A stretch of 64,000 nt of DNA from assembly GCA_009599575.1 (NCBI GenBank), contig VWND01000095.1, positions 1,116,001-1,180,000 of the forward strand, read 5' to 3'. Below are positions 44,250-58,215 of the stretch, piece after piece. Origin of the DNA: Blumeriella jaapii (lineage: Eukaryota; Ascomycota; Leotiomycetes; Helotiales; Drepanopezizaceae). The translations under genes and the position numbers were made by a program. The notes beneath the pieces are model-generated. The model ran no database searches, was not told the DNA's origin, and worked only from the letters and a program-made list of their open reading frames with translations. How positions within the stretch are numbered: position 1 is the stretch's first letter; the number at the start of each line of letters is the position of its first letter.

Positions 44250-45371
44250 AACGACGTCTGATTAGCTAGCTAGCTAGCTATCTATCTCTGGTAGAGCTAG
44301 CTATCTCTGGTAGATGTATTGAGATATAAAATAAAGGTATGTGATGTCTTTAATGTGTATAATGTGTATAATGTGTATGATATATACGATGTGTACGATG
44401 TGTATGATGTGTATGGTGTATTTGACGTAAATAATTCATTCCATCGTACTATGCTGTACTCCATCTCATCCCGATACATCACGAAGTAGGCATCGAGTTA
44501 ATTTAATATTCTTTTTTTCCTGCCTTTCCTTTTCTATTTCGTTTTCCTTTTTTTATTTATTTTTTTAACGGTAGATTTATCATCAGATCCAGAATTATAG
44601 CCGGCATCTTTTCATATCGTTAACAAATATCAATATACCTACGCAAACTTTAGTAAAGTGTAAACATAACGACGTTTGATTAGCTAGCTAGCTAGCTATT
44701 TTTGATAGATGTATTAAGATATAAAATAAAGGTATGTGATGTCTTTAATGTGTATAATGTGTATGGTGTATTTGACGCAAATAATTCATTCCATCGTACT
44801 GTGCCGTACTCAATCTTATCCCGATACATCACGAGGTAAATACCGAGTCTATCCAACATCCTTCCCTTCCCTTCCCTTCCCTCCCTTCCCTTCCCTACTT
44901 CGTCTTTTTCCCCTCGCTTATTTCTTTGATTCGAAATCTATTTTCAGATCCAAAGCTATAGCCGGCTTTCTTCCACACTTTTAACAAACATTAACACAGC
45001 CACGCAAACATTAGTAAAATATAAATATAACGACGTTTAATTAGCTAGCTAGCTAGCTATCTCTGGTAGATGTATTAAGATATAAAATAAAAGTATATAA
45101 TATATACGATATGTACGATGTGTATAAAATATTTGACGTAGATAATTTATTTTATCGTACTGTGCCGTACTCCATTTTATTCCGATATATCACGAGGTAG
45201 GCATCGAGTTTATCCAACATCCTTCCCTTCCTTTCCCTACCCTCCCTTCCCTTCCCTACTTCGTCTTCCTCCCCTCACCTATCTCTTTGACGGTAGATCT
45301 ATCCTCAGATCCAGAGCCATACCCGGCTCCCCTCCACACCTTCAACAAACACCAACACACCCACGCAAACC
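44250..45371. repeat. Three-unit tandem array incorporating the PBN1 3' end, RIP-like
   Basis: Units of about 340-420 bp start at the TAACGACGT..TTAGCTAGCTAG blocks near 44250, 44664 and 45026, and share AGATGTATTRAGATATAAAATAAA, TTTGACGYAR-ATAATTYATT, GTACT-TGCYGTACT and a CTTCCCTTCCC tract. Each ends in a copy of the last 80 bp of the PBN1 gene (real copy about 45288-45371; degraded copies about 44568-44652 and 44932-45012). Differences from the gene are mainly C-to-T and G-to-A, the RIP signature. Confidence 0.75.
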
Positions 45372-46947
45372 CCAGCGCGACCCCGGCTGCAGTCGCGCCC
45401 TCCACATACCCGCTGCGATCCAGATCCAGCACCGGCACGCTCAAGTGGCTGACCAGTCTCGCCTCCGCCTCCTCACCCCACTCCTTCCCCTCCTGTCGAG
45501 GGCGCAGAAGGCGAAAAGTGATAAAACAGCGTCTTCGGCCCAAAGAGCGCGTCGTAGCCGAGATGCACGCGATCGAACGGGTTGCCGGCGAACTTCGTCT
45601 CTTCGTCAGCGGTACAGGCCCAGAAAAGGACGGGGTAGGGGATCGAGACCGCGGCGAGGCCGGACGCGTTGGATGCTGGCGGGAGGTAGCGGAGGTGCAT
45701 GGGGATTTGAGACGTCCAGGACTCGGGCTCTGCTGCTGCTGCTGATGAGGATGAGGGGGGCGAGAGGGAGAGCAAAACCGAAGAGCCCCATTGCGAGAGC
45801 GTGTAAGCGGGGGCTTCGAGGTCGACGGCGCTCGTGATGTAGTGCAGAGCCGCGAGGTTCTTCGAAGCGAGGAAGAGCGGGTCGGCGAGCTGGTACTTGT
45901 CGACGAAGAGCGTCCGGGGCAGCGTGAGGTGCGCGTGCAGCGCGCACGCGCCGTCGTCTAGCGGAGGCGTCGAGGAGGAGGTGATGTCCAGCTGCAGCGT
46001 CGGGTGCAGGCCGGTTGGCAGCAGGAACGCCGCGGTGAAAGTTTGAGAGAGCGGGAGCGGGTGATGGCGCGCGGGAAAAGAGAAGAGAGTCGGCGCGGGC
46101 TTGCTCGATTCACCGAGCACGGTGAGGAAGCCGCCGAGGGAGAGCTCTTCTTTCTCGCGCGCTTTCTCGATTGAAAGAATGCCGACTTCCATGCGTGAGG
46201 AGGGGAGCGAGACGGGTCTGGAGAGGGAGAGAGGCTGGCTTCGGGGCGGGAAGATGGCAGATAGGATGAGGGCGTTGGAGATGCTGTCGAAGGAGAGGTC
46301 GAGGCTGGTGGCTGAGAGGAGGGCTTGCACTCTTGGGCGGCATGAGGGGTCGCTCGAGGCAAAGCGTGAAAGACACAGCTTGTGCGTAAGGTAGGATGTG
46401 AAATCGAGGAGCGTTGGGAGGGGCGAGTAGTATTGCATTGCTGCTGAGTGAGAGAAGCGGTCTCGAGGCAGGTTTGTAAAAGAGGCCTAGCGATCATTAA
46501 CACAAATGTTTCCCTGACGAAACGTAACTAGAGCTTCGCACCGCGGGATTCACACAATCCAGATCTCCAAAAACCTTCTTCAGAAGCGGACATAAATGCT
46601 CTCTGCACAGACGTCAGCCAAGTTCTTCTCCTTTGGTATGGGGTTCGCACGTACGAAGAGCCATTACTCCTCGACGGCGTGTAGAACACATGCAACCCAG
46701 GACTCAGCCGCGCAACAAGCGGCGCCCTCGTTGCAAACACCTTCTCCCCCGCCCATCTAATATGCAGCTCATGGCTCGCCTTCAGCACCTTGTACAGCTC
46801 CTGCGGCAGCTCATCGAGTCCAAAGGTAATCCTCTCTTCTCGTGCTGCGACGAGTTCCGGGGTGGAGATGGAGTCGGACGTGACGGTCAACTTGTTGGGA
46901 TCGACAGACTCGCTGGGATCTTGGATGAAGGTGATTCTTTGGCGCAT
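45256..46947 (-). CDS. PBN1: PBN1 / PIG-X, GPI mannosyltransferase 1 subunit (frame broken once)
   Basis: Two exons, 46947..46542 and 46440..45256, separated by a 101-bp intron (GTGCGA donor). The start MRQRITFIQDPSESVDPNKL and PQELYKVLKASHELHIRW are typical of fungal PBN1, and the central PIG-X motif HLTLPRTLFVDKYQLADPLFL is clear. Near 45476-45479 (CCCC on +) the frame shifts: upstream reading ends STGGEGVG-stop, while the next frame continues EARLVSHLSVPVLDLD and a C-terminal membrane helix (VEGATAAGVALGFAWVCWCLLKV). One base less in the G4 run would join both, giving about 529 aa. PBN1 is an ER type-I membrane protein that stabilises the mannosyltransferase adding the first mannose of GPI anchors, and is essential in yeast, so an assembly error is likelier than a dead gene. 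Confidence 0.85.
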
Positions 46948-47468
46948 GTTTGAGTAGATGGACGGCCAGGGGGAACTGAGCTTTGAATCGAGATTTCGTT
47001 ACCAAGTCGCAAAGATGGAGGGTTGGCGAGAAGTCGAGCGCTTGTACTGAAGTTCAAGCTCGACGTGCACTGGCAGAATAGCTACCCATGCAGGGCGGTG
47101 ACTGGCGAGTCGGTGCCCATGTTGCTTTTCCAACGACTACCGATCAAAGACATTCACACTCGCCCATTTTCCCACCCTGACTACGAGAATCTTACTCTGC
47201 GGCTCATTCTCTCTTGCTAGCCATAGGACTTACGTGCTTAGCCAGCAGTTGAAGTGTTCGCTCGGGCAGGTCCAGGCGAATCCATCCAGTCCAGCACAGG
47301 TCAACTATCTACCTGAGACAGCATCGGCAGTGGCGAAGACTTACGAAGATAACAATTTGGCCTCTTCACGCCTTCACGCCTACAAGACTCGGAATCTCGC
47401 CCGTTTCGACCTTTCCAATCCTCGTCGATCTCGAAACATACTCGGGTGCGCGAAGCCGACAGATCGCA
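46948..47468. other. Divergent promoter between PBN1 and SARAF-like gene
   Basis: 520 bp; nothing beyond promoter/5' UTR space seen. Confidence 0.5.
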
Positions 47469-48377
47469 ATGCATCTTCTCTACCCCGCGCTCCTCGCGCT
47501 CCTCAGCCTCACGCCCTCAGCATCCTGCGCAAAGAAACCCAAAGATGCCATCCTCCTCTCGCAAGTCAAGACGCTCACGCTGCGCGCCAACGCCCTCACG
47601 GCGCACCGCCGCGTGCCCGCCATCCAGCAGCTGACGTGCGCCGGGCCGGGCTGCAAACACCACCGCATCGAGCGCATGCGCTGCACCAACCAGGGCGCCT
47701 CCTACAACGAGGAGGACATCGAGTGGAGCTGCACGGCCGACATGCCGGCCGAGTTCAAGCTGGGCAGCACGGAGGTGACGTGCGAGGGGTACGACAGCCG
47801 TGACGACCCGTACGTGCTGAAGGGGAGCTGCGGCGTCGAGTATCGCCTGCTGCTGACGGACAGGGGGGAGGAGCGGTACGGGAAGCCCGGCTTCTTTGAC
47901 GGCGGCGGAGGGGGAGAGGCGGCGGCTGGCATGCTGGGCAAGGTGCTGTTCGGGCTGATCTTCGTGGGCGTGTTGGTGTTGATCTTGTACAAGGCTGCGC
48001 GGGCACTGCCCGCCGCTGGAGCTGCGAGACCACCTAGAGCGGGAGGGGGATGGGGAGGATGGGGGGGGGGGGGCGGGGGTGGATGGGGCGGTGGTGATCC
48101 ATACGATCCCCCTCCGCCTTATCCTGGAAAGCGGTTCTCCGGCCAGCAAGAGGGCTGGAGACCTGGTTTCTGGTCGGGCGCAGCCGCAGGCGCAGCAGGA
48201 GCATACTTGGCCGGCAACAGAGGAAACCGACAGCAACAGGCACCGCAGAACAGCTCGTCATGGTTTGGCAACAACAACGGAGGCAGTGGTTATGGGAGCT
48301 CTTCCCGAAGCAGCTCCGGTTCAAGCTCATCCGTCAGACACGAAAGCACTGGCTTCGGTTCGACATCGAGACGATAG
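47469..48377 (+). CDS. SARAF-like protein (store-operated calcium entry regulator family)
   Basis: Single exon, 302 aa. A signal peptide (MHLLYPALLALLSLTPSASC) leads into the luminal SARAF domain (PF06682): KDAILLSQVKTLTLRANALTAHRR, VPAIQQLTC, CKHHRIERMRCTN, DIEWSCTADMPAEFKLG and VTCEGYDSRDDPYVLKGSCGVEYRLLL, with paired cysteines. One membrane helix follows (about residues 158-178, VLFGLIFVGVLVLILY), then a cytosolic tail very rich in Gly (poly-Gly from a G-run at 48061), Pro, Asn and Ser. In animals SARAF is an ER membrane protein that damps store-operated calcium entry through STIM/Orai; fungi lack these partners, so the fungal role is unknown. No introns, good start context. Confidence 0.92.
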   Translation: MHLLYPALLALLSLTPSASCAKKPKDAILLSQVKTLTLRANALTAHRRVPAIQQLTCAGPGCKHHRIERMRCTNQGASYNEEDIEWSCTADMPAEFKLGSTEVTCEGYDSRDDPYVLKGSCGVEYRLLLTDRGEERYGKPGFFDGGGGGEAAAGMLGKVLFGLIFVGVLVLILYKAARALPAAGAARPPRAGGGWGGWGGGGGGGWGGGDPYDPPPPYPGKRFSGQQEGWRPGFWSGAAAGAAGAYLAGNRGNRQQQAPQNSSSWFGNNNGGSGYGSSSRSSSGSSSSVRHESTGFGSTSRR

Positions 48378-48672
48378 ATCACGCAGTTTGGAAATTCATG
48401 CTTCTTGTTTGACTCTTGCTCGTGATTTGCCTAGGGTACATCTCGCCGAATCTTGCATCCAATTATCGTGGACCGCCAACACCTCTGCGGTGTGATGAAG
48501 AAAGAAAAATGTGATGTACAGAGGGAAGGAGGAGGGTCTTTTCTCCGAGCTATGGAGAACATCCAGCCACACCCTATCCCTTTTCATGCAATCATACAAG
48601 ACTTGTTTGTCCCACTTAAAGGCATCGCTGTTCCCATACCCAATCCTCACTGTGGCCAAGGTGCGAGGTAGT

Positions 48673-51279
48673 TCAAAGATGGATCGCCATGACATCCGAC
48701 TTGTCGAACGGATTGGAGCAATTGGGACATTTGCGCATCCTATTCGCAAGACGATCAGCAACACAGTTGTTGCAGAACGTGTGGCCACAGTTCCGGATTG
48801 CCGTGTTCTTGAAATCCTTGCGGCAAATCGTGCAAAGAGCAAGAGTCTGGAGAGCGTTAGCAAAGCCCGAGCAAAAGATGTCAACAAACCCACTCTAAGC
48901 ATTTCTTCCTCCCCAGATTGGTTGCTCAGACTCTTGTTCTTCCACTGGTCTCTCTCCTTCTGCACTTGCTCAAACTTAACCTGAAGCTTCTCCAGATCGA
49001 GCTCAACAGTTTGAATGCGTTGCTTGGTATTGAGGTTGTTGGCATCTTTGGCTTTCAAGAGATTAGTGAGTTCAGTCACTTGCTTGCCTAGAGCCTCGGC
49101 TTTGCTGGTAGCTTCACGGCTTGCGGCCTCCATCTTCTTGTTCTCGGCCATGGTAGAGATGTTGGTTTGCTTCATATCACTCAGCTGCTTCTCTAGGTTG
49201 CCAAGCAAAGATCGATTTGCAGTTTCGACATCCTTCAACTGGGTTATGATCTCAGAACTCTTGGCGTTTTGTGTCTTGAGTACTCGGACCTCCATGAGTC
49301 TGGTGTCCATGTCCTTTCGAGCAGCGAAATACTTCTGATCAGCTTTGGCCTTCTCAGCTGAAAGAACCTGAACTTTCTCCTCCAAGACGGAAAGATCGAT
49401 GACTTTTTGTCGAGAGCGCCTGCACGCGTGTGTAGGCACTCTGCATTGCAGGTAACTCCTTGTTAATTGCCTCAAATTGGCGCTCCAGTGATTCGTACTT
49501 TCGACGGAGAGCATCCCAGTCTAGTGAATCAATCTCTGGTCGCGGAGTCAATTCACAAGACTGCTCGTTGATAGATGCCTTCAGCCGTTCAATTTCGGAC
49601 TCCAAAGCAGCAATGATGCCATCCTTTCCAGACAGAAGCTCGTTGAAATGGTTGGCAGAAGGGCGGTCATGATCTTGGTTGGACTTGAGAATGGATTGCT
49701 CAGCGAGTAACTCGTCTCTGGCAGCCCGAATTCTGGTAAGGTCGGTCTCAACTTTCTGAATATGGCCCTCAAGTTCGCCAACCATGATTTCGGACTCTCC
49801 CTCGACTTGGACTCGGTAAGCGGTTCGTTCAGCCTGGTATTTTTCGGCGTCCTCCCGAAGTTGAATATTAGTAGCCTCCAGGTGATTAATTCGACGAATA
49901 ACATCCTCATGTTGACTTCTGAATTGCTTGAACAGCTCTGTTCGCGCGTAGTCATCTTCTGTCAAACTTGATAGCCTTGTGGTGGCAGCCGTGAGTTGCT
50001 CGGTCAGGGACTTATTCTCGGCATTGATGGCGTCCATCTGCTCCTTTTGCTTTTCGACTACAGCCAAAGTCTCTTTGTAAGCGGTCTGAGAAGCTTCGCT
50101 AGCCTCGACAATTCCATTAGTCATCTCAACATCCCCATTGTCCATATGGCTGCCTGCACCATTCCCGGACCCATTGATAGCTTGCTGCTCGAGCTTCGCA
50201 ACGGCAGTGCTTCGCGCGCGATCATACTTCTTTTCGGCTTTGATATAGCGAAGGGAAGCGGTTCCAGGCGTTCGTTCAGCTCGTCTCGTTCAGCTCGAAG
50301 TCTGTCCAACTTGATCACAAATTCCTTCTGGGCAGCCAGTAATTTGGTGAGTTTTGACTGCAAGTCTTCGATGTCTGGGGACTGCTCTCCTCTGGATGCA
50401 GCTAATCTTGTGAAAATAACTTGGAGTTTTGCCTTGATTTCCTTAGCTTTCGAAGTAAGATGGCCTTGAAACTCTTCGCTGCCTTTGAAATGTAAAGAGG
50501 TGGGGAACGTGGCTACGAAATTGTTAGCGCGGGGCTGCGAATTCCAGGGCACAACCAACCATCATTGTCGACTTCTGGAATTTCATCTTGCGCCAGAAGC
50601 TTGACTTCGTCCAACAACTACCATCAATTAGCCCATGCGCCGAGCACGTGTACAGAGTGGCATTACCTGCGACCACCAGGTATCTACGACCCGAATGTGA
50701 TCATCGTGATGCGCCGCCTTGACCTGGATATTTCTCAACTGTGATTCAAGTGTGTTCTTTTCCCGCTTGTATTCCTGCATCTGGCGCCAGATCGCATCTT
50801 TCTGGTAGTGCTAAAGTTCGACACGTGTCAGCATGAACTCCCAGCTTGTGATGTGCGTCTGATCGGGACGAAGAAACGTGTGTGTGTGTGGGGTACGAGT
50901 AGGAGGTATTGTACGGTGCTGAGGGGCAAGGTCTGCACGCTAAGCAACATGCTGTGGACAGCAAGCTGCGCATTAGCACCGGCCAGAGAGATCGGTCACC
51001 ACCAGACATATAATGTATGAGGAGCGGAAGTCCGGTACAGGTGGGAGGCATAGATTCAGAGAACACCCATGCCGGCTGAAGGGTAGTGAAGCCATGAAGA
51101 CGACAGCGACATACCTCGAGATCGGTGGCCCAGGGCATATCAGTATCGGCAGAAGCTTTACCATTGACGGCCTGTCTCTTGGTTGGAGGCGCAAGATCAT
51201 CGCCGGCGGACCGCTTCCTATCCTCCATCTTGACGAGAGATGGGTGAGACGGAGTCTGTTGGAGAGTTGAAATAGGCAT
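48673..51279 (-). CDS. BRE1: BRE1-like RING E3 ligase for histone H2B (frame broken twice)
   Basis: Five exons: 51279..51115, 50810..50667, 50617..50560, 50512..48894 and 48846..48673; the first intron is long (304 bp), the others 47-49 bp. The N-terminus [23 protein letters not shown] is typical (the second ATG, 51228, may be the real start). Long coiled coils follow, then a C-terminal RING with [14 protein letters not shown] and KCPNC as zinc ligands, ending DVMAIHL. In exon 4 the reading frame shifts at about 50262-50263 (one base missing in a GGAACC on the - strand) and back at 49404-49408 (one extra A in an A5 run); the stretch between is perfect BRE1 sequence in the shifted frame. Corrected length is about 719 aa, normal. 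With Rad6 it ubiquitinates H2B in chromatin; probably assembly errors. Confidence 0.9.
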
Positions 51280-51860
51280 TCAGGCAGGGCGGGCCGACGG
51301 GCACATAAAGCTGGCAGACGGGATACGGAATCGCAAGACCTGCCGCGGCGATTGCAGCCAGGCGTGAAGTGGTCGAGAGGTCGGGGGTGACAAGAGTGGT
51401 GGATGGTCGGCGTGGAGCATGGAGGAAAGGTCCCTGGGGAGGTTGAGGTCGAAGAAAGAATACTGTACGATGGAGATACGCTAGTCCCTATGTGGCGTTG
51501 GGGCGGATCTTTACGTTCGCCGGCTCCGGTCGCACCACAACAACGCATCTACAGTAGGAGCACCATACTGTAGTACTCGGTACTGGATCCAAACTCTGTA
51601 TTCTTCGCCGAACCTCGGATGCCTCGGACCTAGCCACAAGTCACATCACCGGCGCGACCGTCGCTTGGAGTGGGCATCAATTTAATTGTATTGCGTCGTG
51701 CTGTGTTGGTGACCACGAAGTGGTGCAGCGTTGCCAAAATGAATGATGTTGCGTTGTTGCCCAAGCATCGGCCACCGTACATTCTCATCTCTCCACACGC
51801 TCCGCAATCCCCCCCGCCTCGAGTTCATCCGTCAGCTTGACCCTCACCCCACAATTTCAG
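51280..51860. other. Intergenic between BRE1 start and beta-glucosidase end
   Basis: 580 bp; contains a GTAGTACTCGGTACTG-type palindromic stretch near 51570; no gene. Confidence 0.5.
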
Positions 51861-53424
<1,564 letters not shown>

Positions 53425-54173
53425 GTCGTCGGTATTTGGATACTTACCAGTCGCTCTCTCGGGATAGATATACTTGGATTTAGGAAATCTGATGGTAGAC
53501 AGAGAGGAGGGGTCACGGAAGCAGAGAAAAGAAGGAAAAGAGAAAGACAAAAGGAAGGAGTCTTTGCGTAAGCATCCAGCTACGCATTAGTGGGGCGTCG
53601 TATACTTTCACACAGCAACAGAACCAAGGAGAAATCGCCCAGCTTTCGAGTCGCACATATCAATGATTGGGATTTCCTTGACGGTGGATAAATGCGAAGC
53701 TCTCAAGACCACAGGCCCACTGATCGCGGGGGTACTGTATCTGTAGGACGGCTGGTCGTGGTTTCGGAATTTAGGCGGGACTTCGGACCTGGAGCCGCCG
53801 GAAGAATTGCGGGTTGCGGAGATCACGTGTTTAGGCGCCCCGGTCGTGATATTCATACTTCGGGAAGAAAGTTGAAACTGTAACGCTTGAAAAGCAACGA
53901 ATCGTTCTTTGGGGATGTTGATGCATTGAGTTTGTTACGTGCCCATCTGCAAGTTCCTCGCTACCTCTGCGGCCAGTCATGCTCTTTCTAAAACTCTGTC
54001 AGAGCTACCAAAAGGTGGCAGGTAGGCTTCACCCAGAGCCAGGCCATTCGTCCATCATTACCTTGGTGACCCAGCACATGTCCGTGATATTCATATGGCT
54101 TCATAGCATCGTGACTGCGCTCTTCCGCAACCAAGCCAGTCTCCCCAGGCAAAACTCCTCCTAGCCACATGCC
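53425..54173. other. Intergenic, nothing recognised
   Basis: 750 bp, promoter of the beta-glucosidase and 3' flank of the GFA gene. Confidence 0.5.
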
Positions 54174-54937
54174 TCAAGCCATCATCTCATCCCCACTCAT
54201 CTCTCCAATCTTCCTCTTCGAGGGGGAATCTGCACGCTGAGCACTATCGTCCGCGGCGTTCCACTCCACAATCTCCCACTCGACCCTGTAGCGTCCATTA
54301 CGCGCCGTCCTCTCTCCCCAGCTGCGCTGCACGTTTGCCAGCCGACTGCCCTGAACCAGCGTCTCGAACCAAGGCAGATTTCCCTCCCGACCTCCACTGC
54401 CGACAACCGAGACGGCCTTTTCAATCTTCTCCTTGCCCGCCTCAGCATCCTCCAGCGCCTCCCTAGACAGCACGCCCAGGTCCTCCAGATCCCGCAGGTC
54501 GCTACTCGCCAGAGAGCCCAGCGTGAGAGAGATGTACGAAGCCTCCGTGGGCGTCGACTCGGACCAGAAGCTCAGCGGCGTTCCGCAGAAGCCGCAGAAG
54601 TGGCGCTGGCAGTTTTGCTCCGTCGGGGAGGTGTACGTGCGGCGGATGGCGAAGTGCGATTCGTCGTTCATGAAAGCGTGCGTGGTGGATTGGTACCAGG
54701 AGAGGGGCACCTTCAGCCAGGCGGAGAGGGGCGTAGCGTGGGATCTGCCTATCAGATTGTCAGCATAGCACAAGCACAATCGGAAAGGTTTCTGGGAGAG
54801 GCCGGCGTACGAGAGCCATGGCTGCTGTCGAAGAGTACTCGCGGCTTCTCCGTTGCGTTTTGCGGGATGGTGACTGTGTATGCGTTGCGGCCGCAGGAGC
54901 AACTCCCGTGGAGGCCCTGAAGAACGTGCTCACTCAT
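54174..54937 (-). CDS. GFA-domain protein (glutathione-dependent formaldehyde-activating enzyme/CENP-V type)
   Basis: Two exons, 54937..54811 and 54748..54174, give 233 aa with a 62-bp intron. The start MSEHVLQGLHGSCSCGRNAYTV holds the first zinc motif CxCG; HFCGFCGTPLSFW gives the second CxxC, and SPTEQNCQRHF the additional family cysteine. In classic GFA proteins these cysteines bind two zinc ions and the fold (Mss4-like) binds glutathione, but most fungal members have no tested activity. After about residue 170 the tail is charged and not conserved. The 3' part runs from about 54230 to the stop. No partner gene such as formaldehyde dehydrogenase is adjacent, so substrate is unknown. Confidence 0.88.
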
Positions 54938-57900
54938 CGTGTTGTGTCTCTGATTCCAGTCGAGGGCAGAAGTCTGCAAAGGGAGGAAGAAGTGTGTAGA
55001 GGAGGATGGCGAAGTGGGGGATTGTGATTCGGGTGGCCTGACCCGAAGTGAAAGGAAGGATCGCGAACTTTCCTTCCAATGCTCTCGGTTAAGGTACGAT
55101 TCGTCGATAGCCACTCACTCACCTCAACTCAACAACCTCACCTCGCTTACGAGACCGACCACATCAACAAATCGCAGTGATCTCAGCATTACGATATCTT
55201 GCAGCTTCGGAATTTGCACACTTTTTTCTACCCAATTCCGCATAGTTCGAAGATTCCATTTCTCGTCGAAACATTCCAATCTGCCTTCCGAGTCATCCTC
55301 GGCACAAGATACCTATGGTATCCAGAGCATCTGTCGTCCAGGATTACCGTACTAGCTGTATCGTCCATCTCCCCTCAAAAGGGCGTGATCTTCTGCTTGC
55401 AACTTCCTCCTCCACCCCAATATGATGAAAAGTCAGATGAGTCCCTGAGTTTGCTTCAATGACAGGACAAAAAACGCGAAAAAAAACATGATCTAAGGTG
55501 AAGCGAAATGTACAGATGACACTGGAGCTACTTGAAAAGGAGTTCAGAGAATTTTTCTCTTAGTGCTTTGTCAACCTAATTTCTACGCCTTTCCATACAT
55601 GTTAGTATGACCTAGGTAAGTAAGTATCACATAAAAAATTGCTATTAAAACCCATTTGTAGAGAAGATGATGTTCAATTACACACCTATAATAGGAAGCT
55701 TTCTAAACAAGAGCAAGCTTTCAGATGGGCCAAATGATTCCAGACGACAAGCAAGCTAGTTTTGTCTGTTGTTTGTAATAGTAGAGTGAGTCTAACGTTA
55801 TTAAAGCGTCCGCAAACTTCCATTCCCCAGGCGTAGGCTTGCTTTTCTCTGTAAAGCTTGGTATTCCTATATTTTGCAACGCTGGATCACGTTTTGGTGG
55901 CAATCATGCTCGGCGTGTTTGTCTGACTAGTTTTTGGAGAATTAAAAGACTCACATCGTAGAAATATACTGCGGACAAGTATTTTTGATATTATCCTACT
56001 AAACATGTATCCTACCATTTCGTCCCACCGCCCCTGAATTGCCTGCTATTTCTGGGAAAGAAAGCGCCAAGTTTTCTTCAAGATATGCCCTATCCTTATG
56101 GCTCGTTCACCCAGTGATCTTCACCTGTACAAGAAGTACAGTACTACGACAAACCCTAACATGGTAGCAAGCCCACTCTACGATGATCCACCAGTTCCAT
56201 TTCTACTTTTTTCACTCCCGCGAGGAATCCAAAGCCATTCAGGTCCGCCTCTCAAATCCTCCGAGAACCACTTTTGGGATCCATGCCACCCCTTCCACAC
56301 TACAATAGCCCTCCTCCCTATCCTCTTTTATCAAAGCCCCAGCCCCAAGACTCGTGGGATTTTAGTAGCGTAGACATCCTGAGAACAGATCGAGTTTCTC
56401 AAACAAGTGTTTTACGTTTTCTTCTAGGGCCATCAGGACTCCGCGCTCGGATCGTGACTCGTTCAGGCGCAAGACCTCTACTTCTTCCATTCCCGTTATC
56501 TCATCGGTCGCCGAAGCCGAAATAAGCCTGTTCCTATCGTGAGCGTCGGGATAGCGAAGTTGCGAGATCTTGAAGGGGCAGAACAGTTCTTTTAAAGTCG
56601 TTCTCAGGGAAGAGATGTGTTTGGGGGAGTTGGAACGGGTAGGTAGGGGAAGGAATGGGAGGAAAGGACGGTACAGTGCCGGTCGGCCAAACGCCGTTGA
56701 GAGTTCTAAAGCCATGCAAAAAAGTCGAAATCATGTGGTCGATGTGAGGGTGTCGATATCATTAAAGGAGATGAAGGGTTCGGAACAGCAAGAGCGCATT
56801 TCTACCCTCCACTCGAGGTTGACCCCTGTCTCACTGTCAGTGTTTACATACCTACTAACCGAGCCACTAGGACCGTGACTGATTCCCAACATCCCCCCTA
56901 TTGTTGGATCTGGACCTAGACCGGGAACGATCATTCCAAGTTCAAAAATTGAATGCAATTTCAGAGACTCTTTACTGCTGGAGAGCTTTGCTTTTCTTTG
57001 CATGTGACGAGGAACTTCCCGACTGCGGTTCTATAGCGATGGCCGTTTTTCTCTCGGGAAAGGTTTTAATTAAGATGATTCTTATTGTCACATTTTTGAG
57101 AAATTGTTCCTGATACAAACACATGCTGGAATTTTATGTATCGGCTGTTTGTAAATAGACAAGTAGATTGGTACTTCCCAGTCACAGAAGTGATAGATTT
57201 CCTTTATGGTTCTAATCAACGGATCGTCGTCGGTCCGCCAAATTATGCACCGCCTGATGCTTGTAGCGCAGATCAGCTTCTGATCATCCAGCATTGCAGT
57301 CTTCAAGAGTCTTATAACGGCTCACGATCATGTCGCAAAACACGCGGCCACTAGAGACTCACCCAGTGGAAGCAGGGTTGCTATTTTGGGAATACAGAAT
57401 AAGTTCGCTGCAGCAGAAATTCCACATCCTCTCTCCCAACAAAAAAAAAAGAAGAAAAAAAAGGAAAAAAAAAAAAGAGCAAAAACTCAACTGGAAGCTC
57501 AACAACCAGCCGGCAGGCATAGTTGTGAGGTTCCAGAATACAAAACCTAGTTGAGTAGGTTTTTTCGTAGTGGCGAGAGAGAGGAGAAGTTTGTTTTTGA
57601 GAATGTTTGAGAGGGGGTTTTTTTCACAGAGAAGACAAGAAGAGGAGAATCCCATAATACCAACGTGACCGTTAGGCCACGTCATAACGGACTGAAGGTT
57701 GGGCGCGAAATTTTGTTATATGAGGACCATAGGATTTTGTTGTTTCGGGCGGATTGTGCGGCGAGTTGGCCTCAGGTAGCGAATGCGGTGTCAACAACAA
57801 CAATCGCAAAGGATCACTACAGCTAATTGATATCTTCATTCCAATTGGGACACAGCCGGGAATGCACCGTACTTGGGGCCCAAAGCTTCGCCTTCTCTCA

Positions 57901-58215
57901 ACCTCAATAACATACTACTTGCTAACGAGCGCCGGCAGAAGACAAATCAGAACTCCAGCCTCTGCCAGCTTCTACGCATGCCACAGTTGGAAGAAGACTG
58001 TTCCCCACATACAAGTTGACTATGAGGCATCATATCGGTGGAAGAATACAAGCCTGCCCAAAGAGAGGTAGTAATAGCAACAATTAGCAAAATTTCAACA
58101 AGTCGTGAATAACCATTCTTCAGTTAAGCATTGGCGACCTCCCTGGCGATACATAGACTATCTACTTTGACAATTCTTTCCCCAATGATGTCAAACTCCC
58201 AACTCTCCTTTCATT
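54938..58215. other. 3.3-kb gene-poor region
   Basis: AT-leaning sequence with short open frames only, including 56731..57003 - and 56362..56715 -, none with a recognisable family or splice support. An A-rich AAAAAAG tract is at 57440-57480. No RNA gene or repeat array seen. A decayed insertion is possible but I cannot show it. Confidence 0.5.

Larger units (their letters stand above)
43718..45255. other. Repeat-filled region between convergent NHX1 and PBN1 ends
   Basis: Contains the heptamer and hexamer satellites and the RIP-like array listed separately; no gene. Confidence 0.6.
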
